Source: Nemertoderma westbladi (Eukaryota > Xenacoelomorpha > Nemertodermatida > Nemertodermatidae). From it: 64,000 bases of DNA. Positions 9,935 through 19,700 of this stretch are shown one piece after another. A program made the translations under genes and the position numbers. Each line of letters opens with the position of its first letter. The stretch's first letter is position 1. A model generated the notes under the pieces. That model did not search any database. It saw nothing but the letters and a program-made list of their open reading frames with translations, and was not told where the DNA came from. The stretch lies in contig JAUCBJ010000116.1 in NCBI GenBank assembly GCA_032718475.1, positions 1 through 64,000 on the forward strand, given 5' to 3'.

Positions 9935-11538
9935 CAGAAGGCCCTCGCCCCACTGGCCGTCACCACCCTTCCGCCAACCCAGTCCGTGTCCGAGTGGCCT
10001 ATCCTTTCGATGGGCGGCATCTCTCCGAACTCGTCGTCGTCGTCCTCCTCTTCTGGTAGTGTCTCCAATCCCGGTATCCCGATGGATCCACTATGTCCCT
10101 TCCCGCCTTGGCTCTCGCCCGTAGCTCTCCATCCCTCTAGCTCCCTTAACTTCCTTGGCGGTTGGTCGCCCTCGGCGCCCGCTGGTATGGGCATCGCGTG
10201 CAACCCCGACGTCGACTGTTTCGGCGATCCCACCGTCCATCCCAATTCTCGCCCTAGAGACTCCCCCGAACTCCCCGACGAAGTCCAATGAAGTTCGTCT
10301 AGGCCCGCCTGTTCCTCGAAGCCATAACTCTGTGTCCTGGCCTCCTCTTCCCTCTCCTCTGCTTCTATCCTCTCCCGTCTAGCGACTTCTTCCAGTCGCT
10401 TTGCTTCCCGTCTATCCATCTCTAGCTGCTCCCATCTCTGATACGGTGTATCTGTCTCCCCATCTACCAGATGTCGGCTGTTGTAGTACACCGACTCGCC
10501 CTTCAGCCCCGGGTGGTCTACCAGACCGTCAAAGGCCGTCTTAAAGGCTCTCCTGTAGCTTAGGGGTGATCCCGATAACAGAAATGCCCCTGGTTCCCTT
10601 TCGATAACTACGGTCATGAATAAGTTAAGCAAACTTATCATCATCCAGTCCTCCTGCAGGATATATCGCTTCTGATATACCTTTATCGCTCCTCTGCGAA
10701 ACTGATATACCTCCTGCTTTCCCGGTCTCGCTCCCCACTTCAGCGAGTTCGCTAGTTCTGCTCCGTATTCTTCCCTAAACTTCCCCCAATCCATTGGTTT
10801 GTGGCATACGAGCCCCAATAATTGGCCCATCGCCACCGCCCCGCATTGGCCTGAGTTCTCGACCACCCCCAATCCATCCGGTGCCGTCATAGCCATAAAG
10901 ACTTTCTGCATATCCAGGAGGTTGGTGGCGTCCGGACCGATGATCCTCTCCGCGTCCTCGCGAATCGCCGATCCCACTTTCGTCGTCGACTTCTCTCTTA
11001 CTAAGACTTGTACCGCTTTCGGCAGTCGGTCTAATTTCGGCCCGTCCTTCTTCCCATACGTCCCTAGGTCGAATAAGAAGATGTCCCCATTCGGCGCGGC
11101 CAAATGTAGGAGTATGGTCCTGGCCGACCCTGCCGTTCCTCGTCTTGAACCCGCTTCGTCCTCCACGGTTCCCTCGTCATCTAGGATCATATATCCTCCT
11201 CTGTTGACGGACTCTATGAATCTTTTCCAGTCCTTCCTCGGCGATTCCCTCGGATACTTCGGAATCCCGAACTTCGCTTCGTCCCCTTTCACCACGTAGT
11301 GGAAGTGTTGGAAGATCGCGTTGTCCAGCGACGGCGTCCCGTAGGTCCCGACCAACCGCTGTTCGTGCGCCTCCCGGAAGTGATCCTGCAGCGCTCGTGC
11401 CGCGTGACCCCTTTCCAACCTCTCGTAGTATCCTCTCGTCTTCTCCTCCGGGTGTCTTTCGGTGAAATCCACCAATATTTCTTTTCCTCCTGACTCCGCC
11501 TTTCTCTTCCTGATCAGCTTACTCGCCATTCCGAACAC
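9931..11538 (-). CDS. ORF X, N-terminal two thirds: exonuclease-like domain in a BEL element
   Basis: An open minus-strand frame starts MFGMASKLIRKRK at 11538 and covers about 535 genuine codons before the foldback junction. Residues 115-290 have the layout of the DEDD 3'-5' exonuclease family (RNase D/WRN type): ILDDEG at 118-123 as a possible DxE motif, LLHLA at 143-147, DIFLFDL at 152-158, KVGSAIREDAERI at 187-199 and LLDMQ at 207-211. The expected third motif YxxxD appears as VYQFRRG near 277-283, so the last acidic residue is missing. That fits a degenerate or binding-only domain. The remainder overlaps the copy at 1233-2927 but lacks the knuckles. It lies downstream of pol in the same sense, after the minisatellite. 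The family call rests on motif spacing seen by eye and is tentative; the ORF itself is clear. Confidence 0.65.
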
Positions 11539-12029
11539 TACACTCGCTCACCTGTAGGGTGGTGCCTTACCAAGGCGCAATACAGATGAGTGATGTATTA
11601 AGATGTTTCGTACAGTTCGATAATGGCCTACTTTTCTACTTAACTGCGCCTTTCAAGCTTAATTTAATCTAATTAATTTCGGAGCTAGTAAATCAGCCTA
11701 ATTTACAATTTCCGTCCGTTACTTTTATTATGTTCTAGAACGACTTTCCTTGTGTTACCACTATTTTTCGATTTTTAGCCCTATTCTATTTATTTATTTA
11801 TTTTGCTTTGATTCTACTGTCCTACTACTTACTACTGCCTATGGATTTATTCTATTCTCTCTCTGATCCATATTCTGGCCTACTCAGTGGGCCTATGCAG
11901 TACAGCAGTATGCGTCGTGTGGCCACACGATTTATCCAGCTGCACTCATATGCCCCCCTCTCTCTACTAACTCTACTTACTGCTAACTAATATCTATATC
12001 CTATTTACCCCTTTTACCTCTTACTCTCT
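11539..12029. other. Non-coding spacer of element B upstream of ORF X
   Basis: AT-rich sequence without a convincing gene, between the minisatellite and the start of ORF X. It could hold a promoter or splice acceptor for ORF X, but I cannot point to one. Confidence 0.4.
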
Positions 12030-12635
12030 CTCTCTAACTAATGGTACTACGTACCCTCTAACTCTAACTCTGACTAGGTACCACGTACCTACTAACTCTA
12101 ACTCTAACTAGGTACTACGTACCTACTAACTCTAACTCTAACTAGGTACTACGTACCTACTAACTCTCTAACTATCGGTACTACGTACCCACTAACTCTC
12201 TAACTCTAACTAGGTACTACGTACCTACTAACTCTAACTAACTATTGGTACTACGTACCCTCTAACTCTAACTCTAACTAGGTACTACGTACCTACTAAC
12301 TCTCTAACTATCGGTACTACGTACCCTCTAACTCTAACTAACTATTGGTACTACGTACCCTCTAACTCTAACTCTAACTAGGTACTACGTACCTACTAAC
12401 TCTCTAACTATCGGTACTACGTACCCTCTAACTCTAACTCTAACTAGGTACTACGTACCTACTAACTCTCTAACTATCGGTACTACGTACCCTCTAACTC
12501 TAACTCTAACTAGGTACTACGTACCTACTAACTAACTAACTCTAGGTACTACGTACCTACTAACTAACTAACTCTAGGTACTACGTACCTACTAACTAAC
12601 TAACTTTAGGTACTACGTACCTACTAACTAACTAA
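12030..12635 (-). repeat. Palindromic minisatellite of element B
   Basis: About 18-20 units of roughly 30 bp. Each combines a short (AACTCT)n or (AACTA)n spacer with AGGTACTACGTACCT, which pairs GGTAC with GTACC around TAC. It lies between pol and ORF X, in the same place as the unrelated minisatellite of element A. Confidence 0.85.
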
Positions 12636-12746
12636 CTATTATTTTTATTTTATTTTATTTTTATTTGTGTGGGAAGGGCGTCTCGCCCTCAATCCCACCC
12701 CCCTCAGTCCAAAACTTGGACGACTAAACTCCACTCTAACTCCGCT
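12636..12746 (-). other. Conserved post-pol block of element B
   Basis: Just downstream of the integrase stop in the element's sense. It shares GGGCGAGACGCCCTTCCCACA and the CCCCCCTCAGTCC segment with 8571-8636 of element A. This shared block fixes the 3' edge of the pol deletion in A. Confidence 0.6.
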
Positions 12747-15700
12747 CTAAGGTGCTCCTTCTAAGAGACAGCATTTACCTACCGCTCTCCTGTAGGTTTT
12801 TCTGTCCTTTGCACCTATCTTTCCACCTATCCGCACTTCTACCGATCGGACTCTTCCGTCCTCGTCGGAGTAGGTGCCTACAACTCTCGCCAACCGCCAT
12901 TGGTTGTTGATGATAGTATCATCCGTGACGATTACGAGATCTCCCTCTCTCAACTCCCTGTTTGGCTTCCTCCACTTGCTTCGCTTATGGAGCGTGGGTA
13001 GGTATTCTTCTACCCACCTCCTCCAATACTCTGCGCTTATTGCTTTAGCGACTTTCCAACTTTGGCGGGAGTGTATGTCATCTGGGTCTACACCCCGCAT
13101 ATCGATGGTCGCTGGCCTTTCCATCAGAAAATGGCTAGGCGTCAGCACGTCTAACGACTCAGGGTCATCATTCTCCGGATATAGCGGTCTGCTATTAATG
13201 ATCCCCTCGCACTTCGCAAGTACCGTCCGTAAGACGTCTTCAGTGACCATGTGGGTGTTCATCAGCTTCGTCATTAGACGTTTTGAACTGCCCACCAGTC
13301 TTTCGACGCATCCTAGTGTATGTGGTGCATACGGCGTCCGTCTCTCCCACTTTACTTGTCGTTTTCTCATGGCCGCCCTGACTTCTTCTCCTTCTAAGAT
13401 GTCCAAGGCTTCTGCCATCTCGCTCTCTGCGCCCACAAAGTTGGTGCCGTTGTCGCTGTATATCACTGCGATCGTCCCACCTTTGCGGTCCCTAAACCTT
13501 TCTAAGGCGTTAATGAACGCTGATGCGGTTGCATCTTGGGCGAGTTCTATCCCCACCGCCCGCGTATTGTTGCATACGAAGATAATGCCGTAACGTTTCT
13601 CCGTGTGTCGCATCACTTTGATCTTTATCGGCCCGAACATGTCCACACCGCAATGCGTAAATGGCGGGTCGTGCTGTCTTACCCTACTCGCCGGTAGTGG
13701 CGCCATCTCCTGTACGGCTCGTTCCTTCTTCGCTCGTCGGCAGGTCTGGCACTGCCCCACTACCGCTTTAACCTTCTTCCTTAGTTGTTTGACCCAATAG
13801 GTCCTCCTTATCTCTGTGAGGGTTCGGTTGGTGCCCCCATGCAGTATCGATTTGTGGGAGTCCCATATGATCTGGTGGACTATAGGCGATCCTGTGGGAA
13901 TGATGATGGGTTTCGGTGGCACGACTATACTGTTGTTATATCCCACCCTAGAATTCATTACTAGGATCCCATCCTCGTTGAGTTGTGGCGACAGCGTAAT
14001 CAACTCGCTGTCCCGTCGGAGGTGCTGTTGGTTGCCGACACGTTCCACCTCGTCGCCGTAGTTCTTGCGTTGTTCATAGCGGATCACTGCCTTGGCCGCT
14101 CCTTCCAGATCTATGGTTGTCCTGGTCTTCTTGTCCTTGCCGACTCCCGCAAGGAAATTCCCAAAGGCTCTCCAGTACGCCACTAGTTTCTTGGTCTTAT
14201 ACCAACTAGAACTGTAGCTGAGGAGTTTATCCGTCGGGTTATCGCACAGTTCCCTTCCTGGTTGCACGTCCCTAATCTCCCTCACCATCTGGGAGTATAT
14301 CTCTTCTCCCTCTGAATCTCCCTCTCCTTCTGATACTGGTTCCGAGCCCGGGTCCACCTTCTTCATCGGCGGCCAGGCCTCTCTATCGCTCAGAAATTGT
14401 GGCCCATGTTGCCACAATACTTCCTTCTTCAGGAAAGTGTGGCGTTCCACGCCCCTCGACAGCAAGTCCGCTGGGTTCTCATCTGTTGGGCAGTAGTGCC
14501 ACCTTTCCAGTTCTGTGCTCGCCCTTATTTCGTCCACTCTATTCGCGACGAATATCGGGTATCTCGTCTTTTCGTTGTGTAGCCATCCAAGCACTACCAT
14601 GGAGTCCGTCCAGTAGTGTGTCTCCACTATGTTGGGAATTGTATCCACTAGGTAGGCTGTGGCTCTAACTCCTAGTCTCGCAGCTGTCAATTCTAACTTG
14701 GGAACAGATGCTGAATCTGGCGGCGTTGACTTAGCTTTGCTAAAGGCTAGTCTGGGCTTGTGAGGCCCCTCTCGTTGTACTAAATAGAGTGCCGCTCCGT
14801 ATGCCTCTAACGACGCGTCGGAGAACATATGTAAGTCCAGATTCGTCATGTTCCCGTCCGGGAAATACACTCGCGGCATGTTGTATGTTCCCATCCTCTC
14901 CAAGTCTCCTGTCCATTTGCTCCACTGTTTCTTGATGTCCTCTGGTACTTCTACATCCCACTCATCCTTCAATTTATATACTCTCTTGAGTATCTGTTTC
15001 CCCGTGACTAGTAGTGGGGATGCTAGGCCTAGGGGATCGTATATCCTTGCTATATACGATACATAACCCCTCTTCGTATGGGTGTCTGCGCCCTCCTGGC
15101 TCAGCTGATACTTCAGTTCGTCTGTTTTCCTATCCCACACGATTCCCAATGCCTTCTGCTGGGATTCCGTTCTCTTAATCGCCATGTCCTGTCCTTTGGC
15201 TGTTGTAGGGTTGTCCATGGTCGATCCTGGTTTCTTGTCTTCTATTTCCTTGATAAATTCTTCTGAACTGGATTGGAATTTGGTCAGGTTGAAGCCGGAT
15301 CCTTTCAGGATGTCGCGAACCTCGCGCCCTGTTTCCAGTATCTCCTCAACCGTATTTCCAGACTCCATACCGTCGTCTACGTAGAAGCCGCGTCGGATCA
15401 TATCGACGGCCCTACTGCTATATCTATCTTCCTTCCCCTTTACCGTGTCTCTCACTGCCATAGTCGTCGTAAATGAGGACGACTTGGCCCCCATATTTTG
15501 TACTACCATCTTATACACTGGTATTACCGGCGGTTCTTCTTCGCCGTTATACCATAAGAAGCGTTGACTATCGCTATCTTCCTCTGTTACTCGGACTTGG
15601 TTGAACATGCCTTCTATGTCACACGTGAAGGCGTGTTTCCCATTCCTAAATCTAAGTAGTACTTCTATGCCCGAATTGTATATGTTTGGGCCCTCTAGTA

Positions 15701-17954
15701 GGTAATCGTTTAAGCACTTTCCGTCGGTCTTTGCCGATGCATCGACTACCATCCTAAGTTTACCTTTCTTTGGGTCTAAAGCTACGTGGAGTGGCAGGTA
15801 GTATGTCCTGTCCGTGTTCGGTTCGTCGACCGGTAACTCCACGGCCCATCCCTTCTCGACGTACTTCTTGATCGTTTTGTGAATGTACTCGTTCTTCTCG
15901 GGGCTCCGTTGTAGTGTTTGTTTCAGCTTGCGGAGTCTCGTGAGTACCATCCCTCTATTATCGGGTAGCGGTATCTTCGGTAGTTTCCATACCATTCCTA
16001 TTGTATACCGCCCCTCATCACACGTCATCGATTCCTCCACACTTTGTAGAGCCTGCTTGTCTTCTACCGAGGTCCCGACCCCTGTCTCTTTCAGTCCCTC
16101 GAAGTCTTGTCTGAGCAGTCTTTTAAGCTGCTCCTCTGCTCCCTCGTCACCCATTTCCTGCATTGTTCCCGCGAACATGCATCCTGATGTCTCCGACATC
16201 CTGAATGGTATCTTGCTCTTAATTGGACCACTCAGCGTCCACCCGAATGGCGTTAATATGGCCACCGGGTCGCTCTGCTTGTCTTCGCCGAAGACCGTTT
16301 GCATTCTCTCGTGGGCCGTTGGGCAGTCCATGCCTACTATGATGGATACCTTCCTAACGTCCACGTCTGGGATTGAGAAGTCAATGTTGTCCAGGAATTT
16401 GTATTGCTCGACCTCGATGTTGGTTGGCCGCCTGGCATTGATGTTAATTGACTCTATTACTTGGATGGGGTCGATGGTTGCCCCATAATCGCATCCTGGT
16501 GCCACTGCTGCAATTGCGCACCGTCCTGTCCTCATCTCTAGGATCTCGTCTTTGCTAGAGATGGTTGTCACCGCCATCCTGCTTGGCCTCGTTCTCAACC
16601 CTATTTCTTCGGCTACCCATTCCTCAACTAATGTGAAGGCAGCTCCACTATCAACCAGCATTAGTGTTGTTACTGATCGATTGCCTTCCCCGATCACTCG
16701 CACCGGTACTACTCCAAGTAACACCGTGCCTCTCTTCTTCGCCCCTACCGTGCTCGTTGCCATCGTTTGGCCTCTCCTTTGGCCAAACTTGACCGGCTTC
16801 TCTTGGCATTCCCTGGCCTTGTGTCCACTCTTTACACATCGCGAGCAGATTTTATTGCTCGACGCGTAATCTATCTGGTCTTGCCTCGGTAGCGCCTGCC
16901 AGTACCTGCAATTCATAGTTTTATGAAGCGCATTTGCGTGTAGCTGGCATTTGCTCTTTGGGTCGTAGCCCTCTTTATACAATGCATTGCGTATCGCAGT
17001 TATATTCGTACCAAAGTCCCTACTATTCTTATTGACTGGGTTTGGCCTACTGGACGTACTGGGGTTATGTTTATTCATGTTGTTATTGTTCCCCTGTCCG
17101 TCCCTTGATGTTGTCTTATCTTCGTTTGTCTGTGGACTTGCAGTCCCCTGCGTCGCTGCGTATGGCAATGATTGTCTGAGCCTCGGCAATGCGTTTGATG
17201 TATTGTGCTCTGGTTTGGGCCTGTAGTGATCTGTCTTTGGTCCCTTTCCCAGGCTATCTTCACTATAGACTGGGTCCGTTATTAGTTCAGCCTCGTAATT
17301 TAAGAAGTTTGACATTTCTTCTAAACCTGGTTCCGCACCCTTCTTGTCTCGGGTGGAGAAAGCGATCTTCCTCCATTTGTTGCGCAGCCAGCTCGGTAGT
17401 GCCTGCGCTATCGTGGTGATGTTATTGGACGCGTTGAGCTCGTATGGCGCGTCTAGCGTCTTCAGCACGATCAGCGCCTTCTCGACTTTGTTAGCAAACG
17501 TCTTAATGCTAACGGGATTATCCTGTAGGCCACCCGATGTTATGCCTCTCAGCGTTTGCCTGATGATCTTGGCCGGGTGCCCGTATTCCCTATCCAGTGC
17601 CCGCCATGCTGTCGTGAAGCCGCCCTCTATTCCCTGATATTGCCTCACGATGTCGTATGCTGGGCCTCCCGTGTATACTTGTAGATACTTTAGGCACTCC
17701 GCCTGCGTCAAGTTTTTTGTTAGTATTTCGTTACTATACATTCGCCGAAACTGTAAGTATTCTTCCGGCCTGCTCCCATCGAATTTGAACGGTTCCACGG
17801 GTGGTAATTCGATCCTCGTTTTCAACGCATCGATCAACGTGGCCATCCCCATTGCCTGCGCTTCTAATGGATTCGACGGGTGCTGTATAGTTTCCCCTGT
17901 CTGGTGCGGTTCGTCCGTCCTATTTCTTGATCTTCTCTGACTCGGATATGTCAT
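12747..17954 (-). CDS. pol: BEL/Pao capsid-protease-RT-RNase H-integrase polyprotein of element B
   Basis: Intact 1735-codon frame. Rough residue positions: capsid-like domain 30-230 (FKFDGSRPEEYLQFRRMY); zinc-binding region 335-385 (CSRCVKSGHKAREC); aspartic protease with LVDSGAAF near 434; reverse transcriptase about 690-930 with FTCDIEGMF and the catalytic YVDD near 857; RNase H about 1035-1180 (FSDAS, KLELTA, WTDS); integrase zinc domain 1355-1405 (HKSILH...CQTC); integrase core 1430-1570 with D in GVDMFGP, D in YSDNGTNF and E in CVERL; and a BEL-type C-terminal domain to the end. The region between 18067 and the ATG at 17954 is open in this frame and homologous to element A (PPSQYQQY), so translation probably enters from Gag by a frame change at the G run near 18080. 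All visible catalytic residues are present, so this copy could be active. Confidence 0.92.
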   Translation of the reverse strand: MTYPSQRRSRNRTDEPHQTGETIQHPSNPLEAQAMGMATLIDALKTRIELPPVEPFKFDGSRPEEYLQFRRMYSNEILTKNLTQAECLKYLQVYTGGPAYDIVRQYQGIEGGFTTAWRALDREYGHPAKIIRQTLRGITSGGLQDNPVSIKTFANKVEKALIVLKTLDAPYELNASNNITTIAQALPSWLRNKWRKIAFSTRDKKGAEPGLEEMSNFLNYEAELITDPVYSEDSLGKGPKTDHYRPKPEHNTSNALPRLRQSLPYAATQGTASPQTNEDKTTSRDGQGNNNNMNKHNPSTSSRPNPVNKNSRDFGTNITAIRNALYKEGYDPKSKCQLHANALHKTMNCRYWQALPRQDQIDYASSNKICSRCVKSGHKARECQEKPVKFGQRRGQTMATSTVGAKKRGTVLLGVVPVRVIGEGNRSVTTLMLVDSGAAFTLVEEWVAEEIGLRTRPSRMAVTTISSKDEILEMRTGRCAIAAVAPGCDYGATIDPIQVIESININARRPTNIEVEQYKFLDNIDFSIPDVDVRKVSIIVGMDCPTAHERMQTVFGEDKQSDPVAILTPFGWTLSGPIKSKIPFRMSETSGCMFAGTMQEMGDEGAEEQLKRLLRQDFEGLKETGVGTSVEDKQALQSVEESMTCDEGRYTIGMVWKLPKIPLPDNRGMVLTRLRKLKQTLQRSPEKNEYIHKTIKKYVEKGWAVELPVDEPNTDRTYYLPLHVALDPKKGKLRMVVDASAKTDGKCLNDYLLEGPNIYNSGIEVLLRFRNGKHAFTCDIEGMFNQVRVTEEDSDSQRFLWYNGEEEPPVIPVYKMVVQNMGAKSSSFTTTMAVRDTVKGKEDRYSSRAVDMIRRGFYVDDGMESGNTVEEILETGREVRDILKGSGFNLTKFQSSSEEFIKEIEDKKPGSTMDNPTTAKGQDMAIKRTESQQKALGIVWDRKTDELKYQLSQEGADTHTKRGYVSYIARIYDPLGLASPLLVTGKQILKRVYKLKDEWDVEVPEDIKKQWSKWTGDLERMGTYNMPRVYFPDGNMTNLDLHMFSDASLEAYGAALYLVQREGPHKPRLAFSKAKSTPPDSASVPKLELTAARLGVRATAYLVDTIPNIVETHYWTDSMVVLGWLHNEKTRYPIFVANRVDEIRASTELERWHYCPTDENPADLLSRGVERHTFLKKEVLWQHGPQFLSDREAWPPMKKVDPGSEPVSEGEGDSEGEEIYSQMVREIRDVQPGRELCDNPTDKLLSYSSSWYKTKKLVAYWRAFGNFLAGVGKDKKTRTTIDLEGAAKAVIRYEQRKNYGDEVERVGNQQHLRRDSELITLSPQLNEDGILVMNSRVGYNNSIVVPPKPIIIPTGSPIVHQIIWDSHKSILHGGTNRTLTEIRRTYWVKQLRKKVKAVVGQCQTCRRAKKERAVQEMAPLPASRVRQHDPPFTHCGVDMFGPIKIKVMRHTEKRYGIIFVCNNTRAVGIELAQDATASAFINALERFRDRKGGTIAVIYSDNGTNFVGAESEMAEALDILEGEEVRAAMRKRQVKWERRTPYAPHTLGCVERLVGSSKRLMTKLMNTHMVTEDVLRTVLAKCEGIINSRPLYPENDDPESLDVLTPSHFLMERPATIDMRGVDPDDIHSRQSWKVAKAISAEYWRRWVEEYLPTLHKRSKWRKPNRELREGDLVIVTDDTIINNQWRLARVVGTYSDEDGRVRSVEVRIGGKIGAKDRKTYRRAVGKCCLLEGAP

Positions 17955-18066
17955 CGGGGGTAGCGGCCCCCTCCATATGTCTGTATCACACGACCTGTTT
18001 TCATCTAGGGGTCTCGTTGTTCTTGTTCCTGTCGGGGTATATTGTTGATATTGTGATGGGGGAATG

Positions 18067-19008
18067 TCACCCTGTCCCCCCCCCCACCGGTATGTCTGGT
18101 ACTGGGGTTGATGTTAATATGTTGGGGCCCATACACCTATCCGCAATAATTCCCCCCTCCCCTGGGTATATGTTATGTCCCTGCATGCTGTAGTCATACT
18201 GCTGTGCTGGTACCGGTATAGGCCTATCAGCTTCTGGCCTACTCGCCGGTATGTATTCCGCGACTTCCGGGTTTAATCCCGTTGTCCGCGCTATCCTATC
18301 GCCTACATTGCCTCTCTCAGTATGGCCTACGGTATGTGCAGTAAGACCTACAGTATGCCCTACAGTCTGCATGTGTTGCTCGGGATCGAAGTTTATTCTT
18401 CTCGAATAATCCTCCCCGCGGCTACCGTATTCTCGATCGGTAGGTATATTCTGTCGGAAAGTTTCTCTTCGACCCCCCTCTCCACTGTTTTCATCTTCGT
18501 ACCGGTACATCGCGTACCCCTCTCTCGGCGTGTAATGCGTCTCACCGGATCGCATCCCTCCGGGGCGACGGCAATCTCCCGGAGTCCGACCCCACTGACT
18601 CTCCGTTCTCATCTCGACTACCGACGGCTCGCTGTCCGTCCTCGCTCTTCTATCTTTTGCGGCGATACTTCTACTACTCTCTTCCTCTCTTCTCCTATCA
18701 GTGGAATATTCCCGCTCACGAGATCCCTCGTCGACCTCCCAGTTAAACCCCACTGTTCTTATTTCCTCCTCTGATCGGGCTCGACGCTCCGTCTGCCCTC
18801 CCGCGACGTCAACCTGTCTTTCTCTGCTCGATCGCACATCGCTGGGGATACTCGCAATCCCCCTATTACTTTCCGTCGCCGGTTGTTGCGGTTTACCTTG
18901 TTCGGCCCTCGCATTGTCCGCTGACGGCTGTGGGACACTCTCTGCCCCCCCCCCCCCCCCTCTCGCCGCTAACACTCTGTTGTGGGGCCCTTGTAGCCCC
19001 CCCCCCAC
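18067..19008 (-). CDS. Gag segment 3 of element B (before pol)
   Basis: 313-codon frame homologous to about residues 270-590 of the Gag-protease frame of element A (shared SVPQ.SADNARAE, SSRERQVDVA, YREYGSRGE-like and EYIPxxRxE segments). It is rich in Arg, Glu and Gly with no enzymatic motif. It contains a 16-G run that stays in frame, and ends at VGGGTG, where ten G stand against nine in A; with nine the frame would run on into pol. Confidence 0.7.
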   Translation of the reverse strand: MGGGLQGPHNRVLAARGGGGGAESVPQPSADNARAEQGKPQQPATESNRGIASIPSDVRSSRERQVDVAGGQTERRARSEEEIRTVGFNWEVDEGSREREYSTDRRREEESSRSIAAKDRRARTDSEPSVVEMRTESQWGRTPGDCRRPGGMRSGETHYTPREGYAMYRYEDENSGEGGRRETFRQNIPTDREYGSRGEDYSRRINFDPEQHMQTVGHTVGLTAHTVGHTERGNVGDRIARTTGLNPEVAEYIPASRPEADRPIPVPAQQYDYSMQGHNIYPGEGGIIADRCMGPNILTSTPVPDIPVGGGTG

Positions 19009-19700
19009 CCGCTACATTCTACTTCGCTACCTCTCGCCCCGCTACTATATATCTCTCTAGTCGACACATCAACCCTACCACAGTCGGGTCTGTTCAGCCC
19101 CGCCTCTCCCTCTGCTATTGCGTGGCCTTCCAGGCCCTCTACTCCCTGCCTACCAACTACGCGGCCTACCAGGCCCTCTGCTCTCTGTCTACTAACTACG
19201 TGGCCTACCAGGCCCTCTGCCCCCTGTCTACTAACTACGTGGCCTACCAGGCCCTCTGCTCCCTGGTTACGTAGGCCCGACGTGTTTACATTAATAGCAC
19301 CCATATTGGAAACGGAATTAATTTGCTCATTTGAAACAAAATCATTTGTATTATTCTGCGCGACTACGTTATCTGAATTATTTTGTAAATTCGGGCTAAG
19401 ATCATTATTTGAATTATTCGAATTATTCTGTGTAATTGCGTTATTTAAGTTATTTTGTAGGTCCGAATTCGAGTTATTATTTTGATTATTTGAATTATTT
19501 TGCGTAACTACATCAATATTAGGATTATTTTCTACACTAACACTGGGATTGTTCTGATTTAAATTTAAATTACTACCACTAGGCAAAGTATTTCCTGTAA
19601 TAAAGGTTTGATTAGCGTTATCCCATACGGTACTATTAATATCAACAACGTCTACTGTACCATTATTATTACCCCCCCCCCCCCGCCCGTACGGTCGCAC
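18969..19700 (-). CDS. Gag segment 2 of element B (Asn-rich)
   Basis: 243-codon frame. The first half is very Asn-rich (SNNQNNNSN-type), followed by about four GLVGHVVSRQ repeats. It corresponds to residues 75-270 of the element A Gag frame, where the whole is continuous. It overlaps segment 3 at a ten-G run (18997-19006; nine in A). The Asn-rich stretch looks disordered and could promote Gag assembly; that is inference. Confidence 0.7.
   Translation of the reverse strand: MRPYGRGGGGNNNGTVDVVDINSTVWDNANQTFITGNTLPSGSNLNLNQNNPSVSVENNPNIDVVTQNNSNNQNNNSNSDLQNNLNNAITQNNSNNSNNDLSPNLQNNSDNVVAQNNTNDFVSNEQINSVSNMGAINVNTSGLRNQGAEGLVGHVVSRQGAEGLVGHVVSRQRAEGLVGRVVGRQGVEGLEGHAIAEGEAGLNRPDCGRVDVSTREIYSSGARGSEVECSGWGGGYKGPTTEC
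19122..19270 (-). repeat. Tandem GLVGHVV repeat in Gag of element B
   Basis: About four units of 36-60 bp around GGCCTGGTAGGCCACGTAGT on the minus strand, coding for GLVGHVVSRQ in Gag segment 2. The equivalent array of element A lies at 4908-5055. Confidence 0.7.

Noticed and set aside
1233-11538. ORF X as an envelope gene
   Set aside because: No signal peptide, transmembrane anchor or fusion-peptide-like stretch; zinc knuckles and a charged centre point to nucleic-acid binding.
12030-12635. Telomere-like or CRISPR-like repeat array
   Set aside because: The AACTCT words are interspersed with a palindrome and vary in number; there are no unique spacers, and the array lies inside an LTR element of an animal genome.
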